Assembly: GCA_035623075.1 (NCBI GenBank)
Contig: DASPUC010000040.1
Location: forward strand, 1 to 33,523
DNA: 33,523 nucleotides
Source: Nitrospiraceae bacterium
Lineage (GTDB): Bacteria; Nitrospirota; Nitrospiria; Nitrospirales; Nitrospiraceae
Reading direction: 5' to 3'
The translations under genes were made by a program, and so were the position numbers. How positions within the stretch are numbered: position 1 is the stretch's first letter; each line of letters begins with the position of its first letter. Below, piece by piece: positions 14,424 to 22,236 of this stretch. A model generated the notes under the pieces. That model was not told the DNA's origin. It worked only from the letters and a program-made list of their open reading frames with translations, and made no database searches.

Positions 14424-15229
14424 AGCAAGCAGGCCGAATACTCCGCCTGGTCAATCACCTGGCGAAGGGCGTTCTCCTCGTGTGGATCGTCTTCCCTCAC
14501 GTCAACTCAACCCAACGCGACGCCATCATCGTCGAGTGGTCGCAAGAGATGCTGGGGATCTTACACGCACGTCTCCGATTGTTAGGCGACGTTCCTCCAG
14601 TGACGCTGTCTTCGGTGCTCTTTGCAGCCAACCATATCTCTTGGCTGGATATCTTGGCCATCAACGCTTTCCGGAGAGTCCGATTCGTGGCAAAAGCTGA
14701 GGTTCGGCAGTTGCCGATCGTCGGCTGGCTTGCCGCCCGAGCGGGGACGACGTTTATCCGTCGATCGCGCAGCTATGAGTTGACCCGTGTGGCCAAGACA
14801 GTCAGCCGTTCATTGCGCAAAGGACACTGCGTCGCCCTGTTCCCGGAGGGCACGACGTCCGACGGGACCTCCCTACGACCGTTTCATTCGGGATTGTTCG
14901 AATCCGCGATCGATGCGGAGGCCACTGTCTGGCCGGTGGGCCTTCGTTACCCGGGGCCTGACGGGACAGCCGACGTTGGGGCGGCTTTCCTCGGTGAAGA
15001 TTCCCTGATCGCTTCGATGCTTCGCATCGTGGCTCGACCTGCAACGGAAATCCAGATGTGGTTCGCTCCGCCGTTAATTGCCGCCGGCTCGACTCGACGG
15101 GAACTCGCTCAGCAAGCGGAGGATGTAATCGCACGATGGGTCGAGGGCTCTCGCGGTCGGGCCGATGTCCCAGCCAGACTCCATATCATGGTAACCGATC
15201 CATGCTCCCCTCCGCTCTCCACCGCTTGA
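14396..15229 (+). CDS. olsA: Lyso-ornithine lipid O-acyltransferase-like (PlsC family)
   Basis: The 277-residue protein has an N-terminal hydrophobic segment (HLAKGVLLVWIVFPHV) and the acyltransferase motif NHISWLD (His80 and Asp85, the HX4D pair), followed by RVRFVAKAEVRQLP, TTFIRRS and FPEGTTSDG (149-157). It adds the second acyl chain at the inner membrane. The ATG at 14396 lies inside olsB, so the two are translationally coupled; a longer frame to 14180 would run through olsB and is rejected. OlsA is favoured over plain 1-acylglycerol-3-phosphate acyltransferase only by context. Confidence 0.85.
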   Translation: MSRPTLSRIKQAGRILRLVNHLAKGVLLVWIVFPHVNSTQRDAIIVEWSQEMLGILHARLRLLGDVPPVTLSSVLFAANHISWLDILAINAFRRVRFVAKAEVRQLPIVGWLAARAGTTFIRRSRSYELTRVAKTVSRSLRKGHCVALFPEGTTSDGTSLRPFHSGLFESAIDAEATVWPVGLRYPGPDGTADVGAAFLGEDSLIASMLRIVARPATEIQMWFAPPLIAAGSTRRELAQQAEDVIARWVEGSRGRADVPARLHIMVTDPCSPPLSTA

Positions 15230-15271
15230 TTTCTCTCTCGCCTGACGGCATGATTTTGCATCCGTTCCATC

Positions 15272-15598
15272 ATGTCTCCAACCACACGACTCCGGCACGG
15301 CCGCCACTCAACGACGAGTATCGCGCTCCTGTTCACAGTTTGCTTATCGTGCGTGTCCGCTTGCGCCGCACCGCGTGTTGAAGAGTTCGAATCCAGCATT
15401 GGCACCGCCACGCAAGACGAACTAATTCACCGGTTCGGCTACCCACAGCGCCTCAAGCAAGCATCGAACGGAACTGAGATTTGGGACTATGAATTCCTGG
15501 CCGGACGATCTCGATGTGTCGGCTACCGCGTGCATTTCGATCAAGACCGTCGATCTCAACGATGGGAGCCCCGCGACTGCCAGAATGACAAACGCTAG
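15272..15598 (+). CDS. BamE/SmpA-like small lipoprotein
   Basis: The 108-residue product has an N-terminal signal with a lipobox around SCVSAC and then a short domain: SSIGTATQDELIHRFGYPQR followed by GTEIWDYEF. This GxxTxxEvxxxxGxP pattern is seen in BamE-like outer-membrane lipoproteins. It is much like the protein at 19743. The gene follows olsA by 42 bases, so it may be part of that operon, but no good ribosome-binding site is visible. Its cargo is unknown; an envelope-integrity role is a guess. Confidence 0.65.
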   Translation: MSPTTRLRHGRHSTTSIALLFTVCLSCVSACAAPRVEEFESSIGTATQDELIHRFGYPQRLKQASNGTEIWDYEFLAGRSRCVGYRVHFDQDRRSQRWEPRDCQNDKR

Positions 15599-15656
15599 GC
15601 GTACCTGTATCCAACCTATGACGGCAGAGAAGCGGTTCGCACAGATCAATGGGAGG

Positions 15657-16046
15657 CTAAAATTTGGATTTCGACGGCGTCTGAGCCGCTTCTTTCCCCG
15701 TGAGGCTCGCATCGAGGGGTTCTTTGATTTGCAATCCGATGTCTTGCAATGCCTTGCCATACATCGCGCAATATTCCCGTGCACGCACCGGTGTCTGTTC
15801 GTACTTCTCTAGACAGGCCCGATACGACTTCATCAGCAGCGTCGCTTCATTGTAGACCGCCGTGGCCGCTTCTTCCTGCCGGAACTGCTGGCATTGTATG
15901 GCAGCTTCCCGATCGAGCAACGTCTCGCCAGGCATTTTCCCACACGTGATGTCGATGTACTTCTGCGGCCGCGCACAACTTGCTGCGATAAAAGCCAGTG
16001 CACAGGATATGACGATACTGCACAACCCCTTGAGCATGTGCTGCAT
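15657..16046 (-). CDS. Lipoprotein of unknown function
   Basis: The 129-residue product starts MQHMLKGLCSIVISCALAF and has a lipobox AASC, so it should be attached to a membrane. The mature part has several Cys (ITCGKMPG, AIQCQQF, YRACLEK, REYCAMYG) in a mostly helical region, spaced as if for disulphides, then a polar tail rich in Ser and Lys. The start at 16046 has AAAGGG six bases upstream; the longer frame to 16145 is rejected. It is convergent with the lipoprotein at 15272. An array of Pho-box-like half-sites at 16146-16173 lies 100 bases upstream. Confidence 0.7.
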   Translation of the reverse strand: MQHMLKGLCSIVISCALAFIAASCARPQKYIDITCGKMPGETLLDREAAIQCQQFRQEEAATAVYNEATLLMKSYRACLEKYEQTPVRAREYCAMYGKALQDIGLQIKEPLDASLTGKEAAQTPSKSKF

Positions 16047-16145
16047 TGGAATCCCTTTGGCAGTTAATACCGATCCCCCGGAACAGCCGGGGCGCACGCT
16101 TCCACCCTGGGCATCCTCATCCTCGCTCCATTCCATTACACCCAT

Positions 16146-16173
16146 GGTAAGGCCGTGTTACAAGTTCGTTAAC
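16146..16173. promoter_or_regulatory. Pho-box-like array between lipoprotein and DksA-like genes
   Basis: GGTAAG (16146), GTTACA (16157) and GTTAAC (16168) lie at 11-bp intervals. The array could serve the minus-strand lipoprotein (100 bases away) or the plus-strand gene at 16354 (180 bases away). The register of the middle unit is shifted by one against the other arrays. Confidence 0.4.
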
Positions 16174-16353
16174 TTCCTATGATTTAAACAACCACGCCGT
16201 GCGCAATACGCTCCGATCTCCCCGTTTTCATAGGGAATCGCCTCTTCTTGGCTTCCCATACCTGGGCAGACAAGTGTTACGCAGACTTGATCCGGCACTG
16301 ATCGATCAGTGCGGCGGATCTTGTAGAAGTACTAGGAGAGTGAGGCGAAACCG

Positions 16354-16770
16354 ATGCGCAACGCGCTCTCGTCGAACCGCAGTTCGCGAATCGTCCAATC
16401 AAAGCATCGGAGCACTCTTTTCCGAAGGGACACACAGTACGCACATCTTCAGTGCGAACTCAACAGACTTCGATCGATGCTCGCGCACGAAACCACGATG
16501 TCTCACTTGATTACGACAGAACCGGAACTGTTCGCCGATCCTACCGACCAGGCCGCTGCAGACCATGAACTCGATGTCTCATGGTCGGTCAAGATGCGCA
16601 CTGTTGAAAAACTTCGTCGAATCGAACAAGCACTCATATCCCTGCGTGAACGTTCGTACGGGATCTGTCGTCGCTGCGGTCAAGAAATCCCCTGTGCCAG
16701 ACTCAAAGTGCAGCCAGATTCGCTCTACTGTGTTCACTGTCAAACGATGCGTGAGCGTCGAGGGTTATAA
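16354..16770 (+). CDS. DksA/TraR-family zinc-finger protein
   Basis: The 138-residue protein ends in a C4 zinc finger: Cys105-x2-Cys108 and Cys126-x2-Cys129 (YGICRRCGQEIPCARLKVQP and the following stretch). A helical region (residues 75-100, VKMRTVEKLRRIEQALISLR) precedes it, as in DksA/TraR proteins that act through the RNA polymerase secondary channel. The acidic DxxDxA coiled-coil tip of true DksA is not clear, so it is probably a TraR- or YocK-like member. The start at 16354 has GAGG nine bases upstream. Residues 1-45 look less conserved and ATGs at residues 42 and 49 are possible starts. Confidence 0.75.
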   Translation: MRNALSSNRSSRIVQSKHRSTLFRRDTQYAHLQCELNRLRSMLAHETTMSHLITTEPELFADPTDQAAADHELDVSWSVKMRTVEKLRRIEQALISLRERSYGICRRCGQEIPCARLKVQPDSLYCVHCQTMRERRGL

Positions 16771-16796
16771 GAGATGAGACACACCGCTATGGTGAC

Positions 16797-17057
16797 TTAC
16801 ACAAGCCGAACAATGGGAGCAGTGTGCGAACGATCATAGACCAGCGGTTTCGAAGGCTGCGGTCTGGTCGCTGCGTGCACGTGCTGAGGTAGACAGCCCG
16901 CTTCCCTGAGGGCATCGCTCCAGCGAGCCCAGTACACGCCATACCAATCATACCGTTTGATGCCTGTCTCAGATTCGAATTCTATTTTCCGCAGTGGCGT
17001 GCCGCCGTTGGCCCGAGTGGTTCGTTTGATTTCCTGAAGAATGTACAACTTGGTCAT
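16797..17057 (-). CDS. Small protein with a homing-endonuclease-associated repeat
   Basis: The 86-residue protein contains NGGTPLRKIEFESETGIKRY, then WYGVYWARWSDALREAGCLP. The pattern (Gly-x-Pro, a middle segment, then W/F-G-x-W-x-x-A-L-x-x-A-G) matches the short DNA-binding repeat found next to HNH homing endonucleases. Here it stands alone, without a nuclease domain. It probably binds DNA. The start has AGGAGAG nine bases upstream. The neighbours are a DksA-like gene (convergent) and an RRM protein. Confidence 0.6.
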   Translation of the reverse strand: MTKLYILQEIKRTTRANGGTPLRKIEFESETGIKRYDWYGVYWARWSDALREAGCLPQHVHAATRPQPSKPLVYDRSHTAPIVRLV

Positions 17058-17298
17058 AGAGATTCTCTCCTATGGTTGTACGCTTCACAGCATGGGGGGG
17101 GCGAATACTACTCCCTTTTCAATGTTTCTGCTACTACTATTTGCTCCCACTCTCCGAAGACCTCCGCATTAGGTCCGTGCTCTAGCTAGAGCAAATCTAA
17201 AACAAAGACCATCACCGTTATCGTGACGATGACTACTGTCAATGCGTGGTCAGGTGGCTTCGGTTCTTCCATCTATCTCGATACGTCCATCGTATGTT

Positions 17299-17553
17299 TC
17301 ACTTCCCCGTTTCGTTTGTCTGCCAGAATACCAGAAGCATCTTTCCTTGGATGTAGGACAGATGTAGCTTTTCTTTGGCTTGTTTCGCTTCTTCTGGCAG
17401 AGCCATTTCTACCTGACCCATGCGCAAGGACTCTCCCTGCGGATCTCGCGCAATTGAGACAGAAAGAACAGAACCAAAGGGGACGAGTAGAACCTTGAGA
17501 TCTTGTTCAGTGAAGGAGGACGGAAATCCATCGACAATAAGCTTGGTTTGCAA
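17299..17553 (-). CDS. RRM-domain RNA-binding protein
   Basis: The 84-residue protein is a single RNA-recognition motif: RNP2-like KLIVDGFP (residues 4-11), helix TEQDLKVLLVPFG, strand SVSIARDP, a degenerate RNP1 (SLRMGQVEM), helix EEAKQAKEKLH and a last strand GKMLLVFWQ. RNP1 lacks the two aromatic residues that usually stack on RNA, so binding may be altered. The start is TTG at 17553, preceded by GGGGG four bases away; no ATG fits. Small RRM proteins occur in cyanobacteria and many environmental bacteria. Nothing shows its RNA target. Confidence 0.7.
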   Translation of the reverse strand: MQTKLIVDGFPSSFTEQDLKVLLVPFGSVLSVSIARDPQGESLRMGQVEMALPEEAKQAKEKLHLSYIQGKMLLVFWQTNETGK

Positions 17554-17716
17554 CGTACCCCCAGTAATGAGCTGTAGCGACCAAAAACTAATGGAAATCG
17601 ACTTTATTGGCTTTGAGCTTGGAGAGGATTTTGCCCACTGAGTGGAACAGTTTCTGAAGATAGTAGAACGATCCTACTAACTAGCGATAGTCAGGTGGCA
17701 GGAGCTGCGCGGATAC

Positions 17717-18034
17717 TTATCGAGACGCCGATTCAAACGTTGGTATGCGACCCGGTTGTACGCCTTCCTGCCTTTCATCGGCAACTATCTCGGCCTTCGC
17801 CTCGAGGACGTGACCGGACCGTCCGTCGATATATACCTTGAACTGTCTTCCAGCATTGAGGAGTTTCACGCGCCACACCACCCGTTCGTCGACTTCTTTC
17901 AGTTTGGCATCAAACACCGTTCCGCCGATGCTCGACAGTGCCACATTAATAGCCCGCTCGATCGTGACGGAACAGGTGCTGATCAGAGCGACGGTTTTCT
18001 TCGCTTGCATCACTCTGTCATGATTATGCTTCAT
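17717..18034 (-). CDS. PepSY-domain protein
   Basis: The 105-residue product contains VTIERAINVALSSIGGTVFD, KLKEVDERVVWRVKLL and QFKVYIDGRSGHVLEAKAEI, the helix-strand-strand pattern of PepSY domains. PepSY domains act in the periplasm or on membrane proteins as peptidase inhibitors or binding modules. No convincing signal peptide is seen; the N-terminus is MKHNHDRVMQAKK and a hydrophobic VALISTCSV follows. The ATG at 18034 has GAGGAGGGG upstream. A second ATG at residue 9 is possible. It stands alone; a Pho-box-like array lies 280 bases upstream but faces the opposite gene as well. Confidence 0.7.
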   Translation of the reverse strand: MKHNHDRVMQAKKTVALISTCSVTIERAINVALSSIGGTVFDAKLKEVDERVVWRVKLLNAGRQFKVYIDGRSGHVLEAKAEIVADERQEGVQPGRIPTFESASR

Positions 18035-18314
18035 CAGGCTCCCCTCCTCACGCCGAGCACGTAACCGTTATTCTATACGATGGGGTGAAACTGCAGTTCT
18101 CCGCCTTGCAGGCAAGGAAGTGTAGTCTTGCAGTCCAAGAAGTTCCACTGAAAAATATGCCCAATTAATAGGCACAAACTGGGGACTGAGGCGCGGCGTA
18201 TCCACGGCCTGTAACCTGGATGAGGATTCCATATTCCACAATATGCTGTGGGTGCATCTCACAACTCCCCATTGTGATGATTGAATCCTTAAAATCGTGA
18301 GGGACCTCCCGCTT

Positions 18315-18353
18315 GTTAACAAAAACGTAACAATATGCAAATACTTTTGTAAC
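18315..18353 (+). promoter_or_regulatory. Pho-box-like array upstream of the DUF155 gene
   Basis: TTAAC (18316), GTAAC (18327) and GTAAC (18349) sit on an 11-bp grid; the unit at 18338 is degenerate. The 18035-18596 stretch holds no supported gene. The distance to the DUF155 start (about 240 bases) is long, so a leader is implied. Confidence 0.45.
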
Positions 18354-18596
18354 AGTTGCGCCATAGGTTAGTTAATTTATTCCATGGTCTCCACCCGAGG
18401 ACCAAGTGGAAGGAAGGCGATGCTCCCACGCTTATTCAAGTGCCTGAGACGGAGGAGTGGGCAAATAACGTCGGATATCATTTAGCATCGATTCGAGAAT
18501 TGTCTCGCGAGATTAAGCGGTTCGGTGAATACCCACGGAGCGAAGTTCGAACCTGATAGAATGACGTTCACCTTTACCACCCCCGGAGATGCTGTC

Positions 18597-19712
18597 ATGC
18601 CAGCCGCACGCACAGCGAAGCTCATTATCAATAAGGGAACGTGTTATGCCATGTTTGCGTATGATATTGGATCGTCCATCAACCTAGAGGAGGCAGACCG
18701 CCGCATTACGGCCGGAACCGAACGCGGACGGCTGCGTCATAAGGCCAGGGCTCCACAGTACTTCGACTACCGCCCGGCCCCCCTTCGGTTGACGCAGGAG
18801 GGCGCTTCCCTCACGGTGGGCTCCTATTCATCAAGTCCAACCGTCGAAGTCATGGTGTTTGACTTTGGAGCAGTCAGTATCACGTATCGATTCGCGTTGG
18901 ATGGTCCCTTCGACGGATTGCTCGACCTCAGTGAGTCGCTCTATGAGAACGAGCAGTTGCTGGCAGAGTCGCGCGCGCGAGTCGAACAACTGGTCCAAGC
19001 CATTCATCCGACGATCGAACGGCCTCGGATCGCCGCTGAGGTTGAGGATTACCTTATCTTCTCCATTGAGGCCTGTTCGCCATCACAGGGACCGCCGCTG
19101 TGGACGACCAGGGAGATGACACTTGCCCGCATTCTGCGTGGTGAACGGACTCCGCTCTCGGACCAGGAAACACGCGATGCTCTCTCCTGTCGGATTTCGT
19201 TTGGGATCGAAGACGCAGCCCTCATCGACTGGCATGCCGCGGTGTTGGTCGGGAAGGACATGGACGATGTGCGTGCTGTGTTGGAATTTGCCAACGTCGA
19301 GTTGCTGGAGATGCGGATACTCGATGAACAGCTCGATCAGGCGTTAGACCAAGGCTACGAGGCACTCTCCCGCAGACCGGGACTCTTGTCCCTCCCTGGC
19401 TCTTACGACAAAGATACGACTCGCATCGCACAACTCCAGGTCGACGGGGCACTCCTCTTCGAACGAGTCACCAACACATTGAAACTCTTGGGCGATCAAT
19501 ACCTGGCGCGCGTCTACCGTCTCGTCTCTCAGCGATTCCACTTGGAGGCATGGGACGCAAGCATCATGCGGAAGCTCCAAACTTTGGAGAGCATCTACAG
19601 CAAAATGTCCGACCGCGCTGGTACTCGCCGGATGGAACTCCTGGAATGGATCATCATCATCTTAATCGCTGTGTCCATCGCGCTGTCCATCTTTCCGTTA
19701 AGCGGACATTAG
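18597..19712 (+). CDS. RMD1/DUF155-family membrane protein
   Basis: About 371 residues. It fits the DUF155 family, which includes the yeast mitochondrial Rmd1 and related proteins. The N-terminal half reads YAMFAYDIGSSINLEEADRR and later VEVMVFDFGAVSITYRF. The C-terminal region has a coiled coil (LQTLESIYSKMSDRAGTRRM) followed by LLEWIIIILIAVSIALSIF, a single membrane anchor at the very end, as in other members. The function is unknown in bacteria. GGAG lies eight bases before the ATG at 18597; an ATG at 18561 and a GTG at 18525 are alternatives. The gene is followed, 30 bases later, by a lipoprotein gene. Confidence 0.7.
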   Translation: MPAARTAKLIINKGTCYAMFAYDIGSSINLEEADRRITAGTERGRLRHKARAPQYFDYRPAPLRLTQEGASLTVGSYSSSPTVEVMVFDFGAVSITYRFALDGPFDGLLDLSESLYENEQLLAESRARVEQLVQAIHPTIERPRIAAEVEDYLIFSIEACSPSQGPPLWTTREMTLARILRGERTPLSDQETRDALSCRISFGIEDAALIDWHAAVLVGKDMDDVRAVLEFANVELLEMRILDEQLDQALDQGYEALSRRPGLLSLPGSYDKDTTRIAQLQVDGALLFERVTNTLKLLGDQYLARVYRLVSQRFHLEAWDASIMRKLQTLESIYSKMSDRAGTRRMELLEWIIIILIAVSIALSIFPLSGH

Positions 19713-19742
19713 CCTAAACCCTATCGAAAAGGATGGCTTGCA

Positions 19743-20177
19743 ATGACCGACTCGAGCACCCGGTCATTTCTTTCTACCTTGCTGTTTTGCCTGAGTATCT
19801 GCTGGGTCATGTGGGCAGCAGCCTGCGCAAGCGGTGTTGACCAAACACAAAGCGGCGCTGACCAGACACAATGGATTCGAATCGGGATGACCACAAAAGA
19901 AGAAGTGGTCGCACGCTACGGCGAACCTGACTTCGTGGAGATGAGAGCAGACGGAGCCGTCGCAACCTATCGTCCGACCGCCTCGAAACAATCCGCACCG
20001 CGTGTCGAAATTCCGACGGTTCAGCCCGGTCCATTTGGGACCGCGACCACGAAAATGCAACCGGTCGAGCCCGGACTTGGCGCAGAGGGCGTCGCCGGCG
20101 GCAAGCACGCACGGATCAGAAAAGAAATCCGCATTCGGTACGACGCACAGGGTACCGTGCAGGAAGTGATGGAATAG
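19743..20177 (+). CDS. BamE/SmpA-like small lipoprotein
   Basis: The 144-residue product has a signal peptide and lipobox AAAC (WVMWAAACAS). The mature part contains RIGMTTKEEVVARYGEPDF, the BamE-like GMTxxEVxxxxGxPD motif, then TYRP and a Pro-rich linker (about residues 85-107). It ends in EIRIRYDAQGTVQEVM, a strand pair expected of this fold. The motif is shared with the lipoprotein at 15272, so two related members lie in one region. It follows the DUF155 gene by 30 bases and is probably co-transcribed. It overlaps no other gene, and mgsA converges on it from the right. Confidence 0.7.
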   Translation: MTDSSTRSFLSTLLFCLSICWVMWAAACASGVDQTQSGADQTQWIRIGMTTKEEVVARYGEPDFVEMRADGAVATYRPTASKQSAPRVEIPTVQPGPFGTATTKMQPVEPGLGAEGVAGGKHARIRKEIRIRYDAQGTVQEVME

Positions 20178-20198
20178 CGACCGACCCGAGTGGCTTGG

Positions 20199-20669
20199 CT
20201 AGGCTACATCGCGACGGAGCAGGCGGGTTCGGTATCCCTCATAGTCTGGCACGAGCCGTTGATACGCCTGCGGCATTAAAGAAGACGAAATCAAGAAATC
20301 CGCCGAGGCTCTGTTGCAGGCGATCGGAATATTCCAGACCACTGCGATGCGGAGCAGCGCTTTCACATCAGGATCGTGCGGGTGCGGCTCCAGCGGATCC
20401 CAAAAGAAAATGAGGACATCAATCTCGCCCTCACTGATTTTCGCACCGATTTGTTGATCGCCCCCCAGCGGCCCGCTCTGCAGCCGCGTCACAGGAATCC
20501 CGAGTTCCCTTTGGAGCAACTTCCCTGTGGTTCCGGTCGCGACGAGCCTGTGATGACTGAGTGCCTCACGGTTGAACTTCGCCCAGGCGAGGAGATCTTG
20601 TTTCTTGTTGTCATGGGCCACAATGGCCACGGTTTTCTGCGCGGCCATCGGTACGATGTTGTCCTTCAT
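20199..20669 (-). CDS. mgsA: Methylglyoxal synthase
   Basis: The 156-residue protein turns dihydroxyacetone phosphate into methylglyoxal and free phosphate. It follows the E. coli enzyme residue for residue at key points: His19 (VAHDNKK), the phosphate-binding GTTG at 46-49, [12 protein letters not shown] with catalytic Asp71, and [18 protein letters not shown] with Asp91, His98 and Asp101. E. coli MgsA is inhibited by phosphate, so the reaction acts when phosphate is scarce. The ATG at 20669 has AAAGGGG six bases upstream and the correct length; a longer frame to 20873 is rejected. Pho-box-like units lie upstream. Confidence 0.95.
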   Translation of the reverse strand: MKDNIVPMAAQKTVAIVAHDNKKQDLLAWAKFNREALSHHRLVATGTTGKLLQRELGIPVTRLQSGPLGGDQQIGAKISEGEIDVLIFFWDPLEPHPHDPDVKALLRIAVVWNIPIACNRASADFLISSSLMPQAYQRLVPDYEGYRTRLLRRDVA

Positions 20670-20731
20670 ACGACACCCCTTTCGACAGCAAGTTGGCAAG
20701 GATTCGTTCTCCGGCCAGTATGGCAGGTCCG

Positions 20732-20749
20732 TGTTACAGGTTTGTTGCG
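20732..20749 (-). promoter_or_regulatory. Two Pho-box-like units upstream of mgsA
   Basis: GTTACA (20733) and GTTGCG (20744) are 11 bp apart; on the mgsA strand they read GCAAC and GTAAC. The pair starts about 63 bases before the mgsA ATG. With only two units this is weak. Confidence 0.3.
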
Positions 20750-20815
20750 GATCTCTGGGCGCTGGCGAATCAACGGGGTAAAAGGAAGCCTTCAAGACTA
20801 CGTGGCCGGTGATGA

Positions 20816-20843
20816 ATTTACGTACCAGTAACAAGTTTCTAAC
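20816..20843 (+). promoter_or_regulatory. Pho-box-like array upstream of the CBS gene
   Basis: TTTAC (20817), GTAAC (20828) and CTAAC (20839) lie at exactly 11-bp intervals, 65 bases before the CBS-protein start at 20908. Confidence 0.5.
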
Positions 20844-20907
20844 CACGGTGCAATCTCGGCTTGGTAGAGTCACGCTAACGTAAAATACATCAAAAGGAGG
20901 AGCACAG

Positions 20908-21291
20908 ATGGTAACTGTCGGTCAATTGATGAAGAAGGATCTGGTCACGGTGGACTCCGGCACCTCGGTCATAGAGGCGGCCAAACTGATGAAGGCCTGC
21001 AATGTCGGGAGCGTGCTAGTCTCCCGTCAAGAGCGCATCGTCGGTATCGTCACGGAATCGGATATCGTCAAGAAGGTCATTGGATCAGATCGTGGTCCCT
21101 ACTTTGTCCCTGTTGAAGAAATCATGAGCAGTCCCGTTGTCGGCATCGAAGAGCGTCGCCCCATTACGGAGGCCGCCGATATGATGAACAAGCACCGGAC
21201 GAGGCACTTGGGCGTGACCAAAGGCGGGACGCTCGTCGGAGTCGTGTCGGTCAGAGACTTCCTGAAGCCTGTGTCCATCGACGAACTCTAG
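20908..21291 (+). CDS. Tandem CBS-domain protein
   Basis: A 127-residue protein made of two CBS domains, about residues 8-60 and 72-125, with no other domain. Each has the usual pattern: [40 protein letters not shown], then [20 protein letters not shown] and [15 protein letters not shown] pairs bind adenine nucleotides (AMP, ATP, sometimes c-di-AMP or NADH) and regulate partner proteins. A stand-alone pair probably acts as a soluble energy-sensing regulator. The ATG has an AAAGGAGGAG ribosome-binding site. It is divergent from mgsA, with Pho-box-like units between them. Confidence 0.9.
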   Translation: MVTVGQLMKKDLVTVDSGTSVIEAAKLMKACNVGSVLVSRQERIVGIVTESDIVKKVIGSDRGPYFVPVEEIMSSPVVGIEERRPITEAADMMNKHRTRHLGVTKGGTLVGVVSVRDFLKPVSIDEL

Positions 21292-21418
21292 CTGTCGATT
21301 CTCTCACACCACCGATTCTCCTCTCCTCGGCTCTGCTGTACGAAGCGCGGCGCGCAAGAGACGAAGGCTTTCTTTTTCGATCCTGAGCGAAGGAAATTGA
21401 AACGAGCTTTCGGCTTGG

Positions 21419-22126
21419 CTAGGCGCGGAGCTTATAGCCGATGCCCCTGACGGTCACGATGAACGTCGGACGGGACGGGTTCCGTTCGATCTTCTGCCGT
21501 AGGGAATGAATGTGGACATCAAGGGCATGCTCTTCGAGGGCATAGCCTTCTCCCCACACCCGATTGAGCATCTCCTGGCGGGAGAAAACGCGCGAGGGTG
21601 ATTCGAGGAACTGCTTGAGAATCTGGAATTCCTTTGGAGTCAGATCGACCGGACGGCCGTCGACTCTAACTTCGTGGCGACCGAGGTCCAGCCGAACATT
21701 CCCCGCACTATACAGGACGTGTGACTCCGCACGAGCATCCCGACGTCGAAGAATCGCGCGAGCCCGCGCGACCAGTTCACGGACGCTCTGACCACAGACA
21801 ATGAGATCGACGTCATGGTCATAGTCCTGTATGCATTCCTCTTCCGAGCAGGAGTTGCTGTTTTCTTGTACGGCTACGATGGGGACTGCGTTCAGCCCTC
21901 GCAACTGGCGGAAATTCGTGATCGCGCCGCTCTGACGGTCAAGGATAATCAAGGAGGGGACATTCGTCTTCGCCTCAGCGAGGGCCGCGGATTCCGTAGT
22001 CACGGTCGTGCTGCGGTAGCCGCTCGTCTCTAACGCCTTCTTCAGCGACTGCGCAAAAGACTCCGATTTCATGAAGATGAGAACTGAGTCGCGGACACCG
22101 ACCGCGGAAGGCTTGACCGTCAGCAT
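21419..22126 (-). CDS. OmpR/PhoB-type regulator with a degenerate receiver
   Basis: A 235-residue protein. The N-terminal receiver-like domain keeps Asp63 (LIILDRQSG) but lacks the acidic pair (VLIFMKSES where VVEDE would be) and the conserved Lys (VDLIVCGQS where KPF would be). It is therefore unlikely to be phosphorylated normally. The C-terminal winged-helix domain (about 135-232) is intact: DLTPKEFQILKQFLE, SRQEMLNRVWG, HALDVHIHSLRQKI and VRGIGYKL. No partner kinase is adjacent. The gene diverges from the PstS-like gene, and half-sites lie just before its start; the start at 22126 lacks a clear ribosome-binding site. It may regulate the Pho-type arrays or itself. Confidence 0.85.
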   Translation of the reverse strand: MLTVKPSAVGVRDSVLIFMKSESFAQSLKKALETSGYRSTTVTTESAALAEAKTNVPSLIILDRQSGAITNFRQLRGLNAVPIVAVQENSNSCSEEECIQDYDHDVDLIVCGQSVRELVARARAILRRRDARAESHVLYSAGNVRLDLGRHEVRVDGRPVDLTPKEFQILKQFLESPSRVFSRQEMLNRVWGEGYALEEHALDVHIHSLRQKIERNPSRPTFIVTVRGIGYKLRA

Positions 22127-22153
22127 AATAAGGCGACATGCTAGAACGCGACG

Positions 22154-22192
22154 GGGAACATGTCGTTAGGACCGTGTTAATTGTCCGTTAAA
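22154..22192. promoter_or_regulatory. Pho-box-like array next to the second regulator
   Basis: GGGAAC (22154, weak), GTTAGG (22165), GTTAAT (22176) and GTTAAA (22187) lie at exactly 11-bp intervals, 28-66 bases before the regulator start on the minus strand. They may also serve the divergent PstS-like gene. Confidence 0.5.
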
Positions 22193-22236
22193 TTGAAAAT
22201 ACGTCGATGGCGTCAGACCTTCTTCGGTCGGGGCGA

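Noticed and set aside
17420-17641. 73-codon plus-strand frame over the RRM gene
   Set aside because: No domain; the opposite strand encodes a clear RRM pattern.
18356-18556. 66-codon plus-strand frame before the DUF155 gene
   Set aside because: Its TTG start overlaps the end of the Pho-type array and the only other start (GTG 18440) has no ribosome-binding site. The C-terminal part looks protein-like, so it is only weakly rejected.
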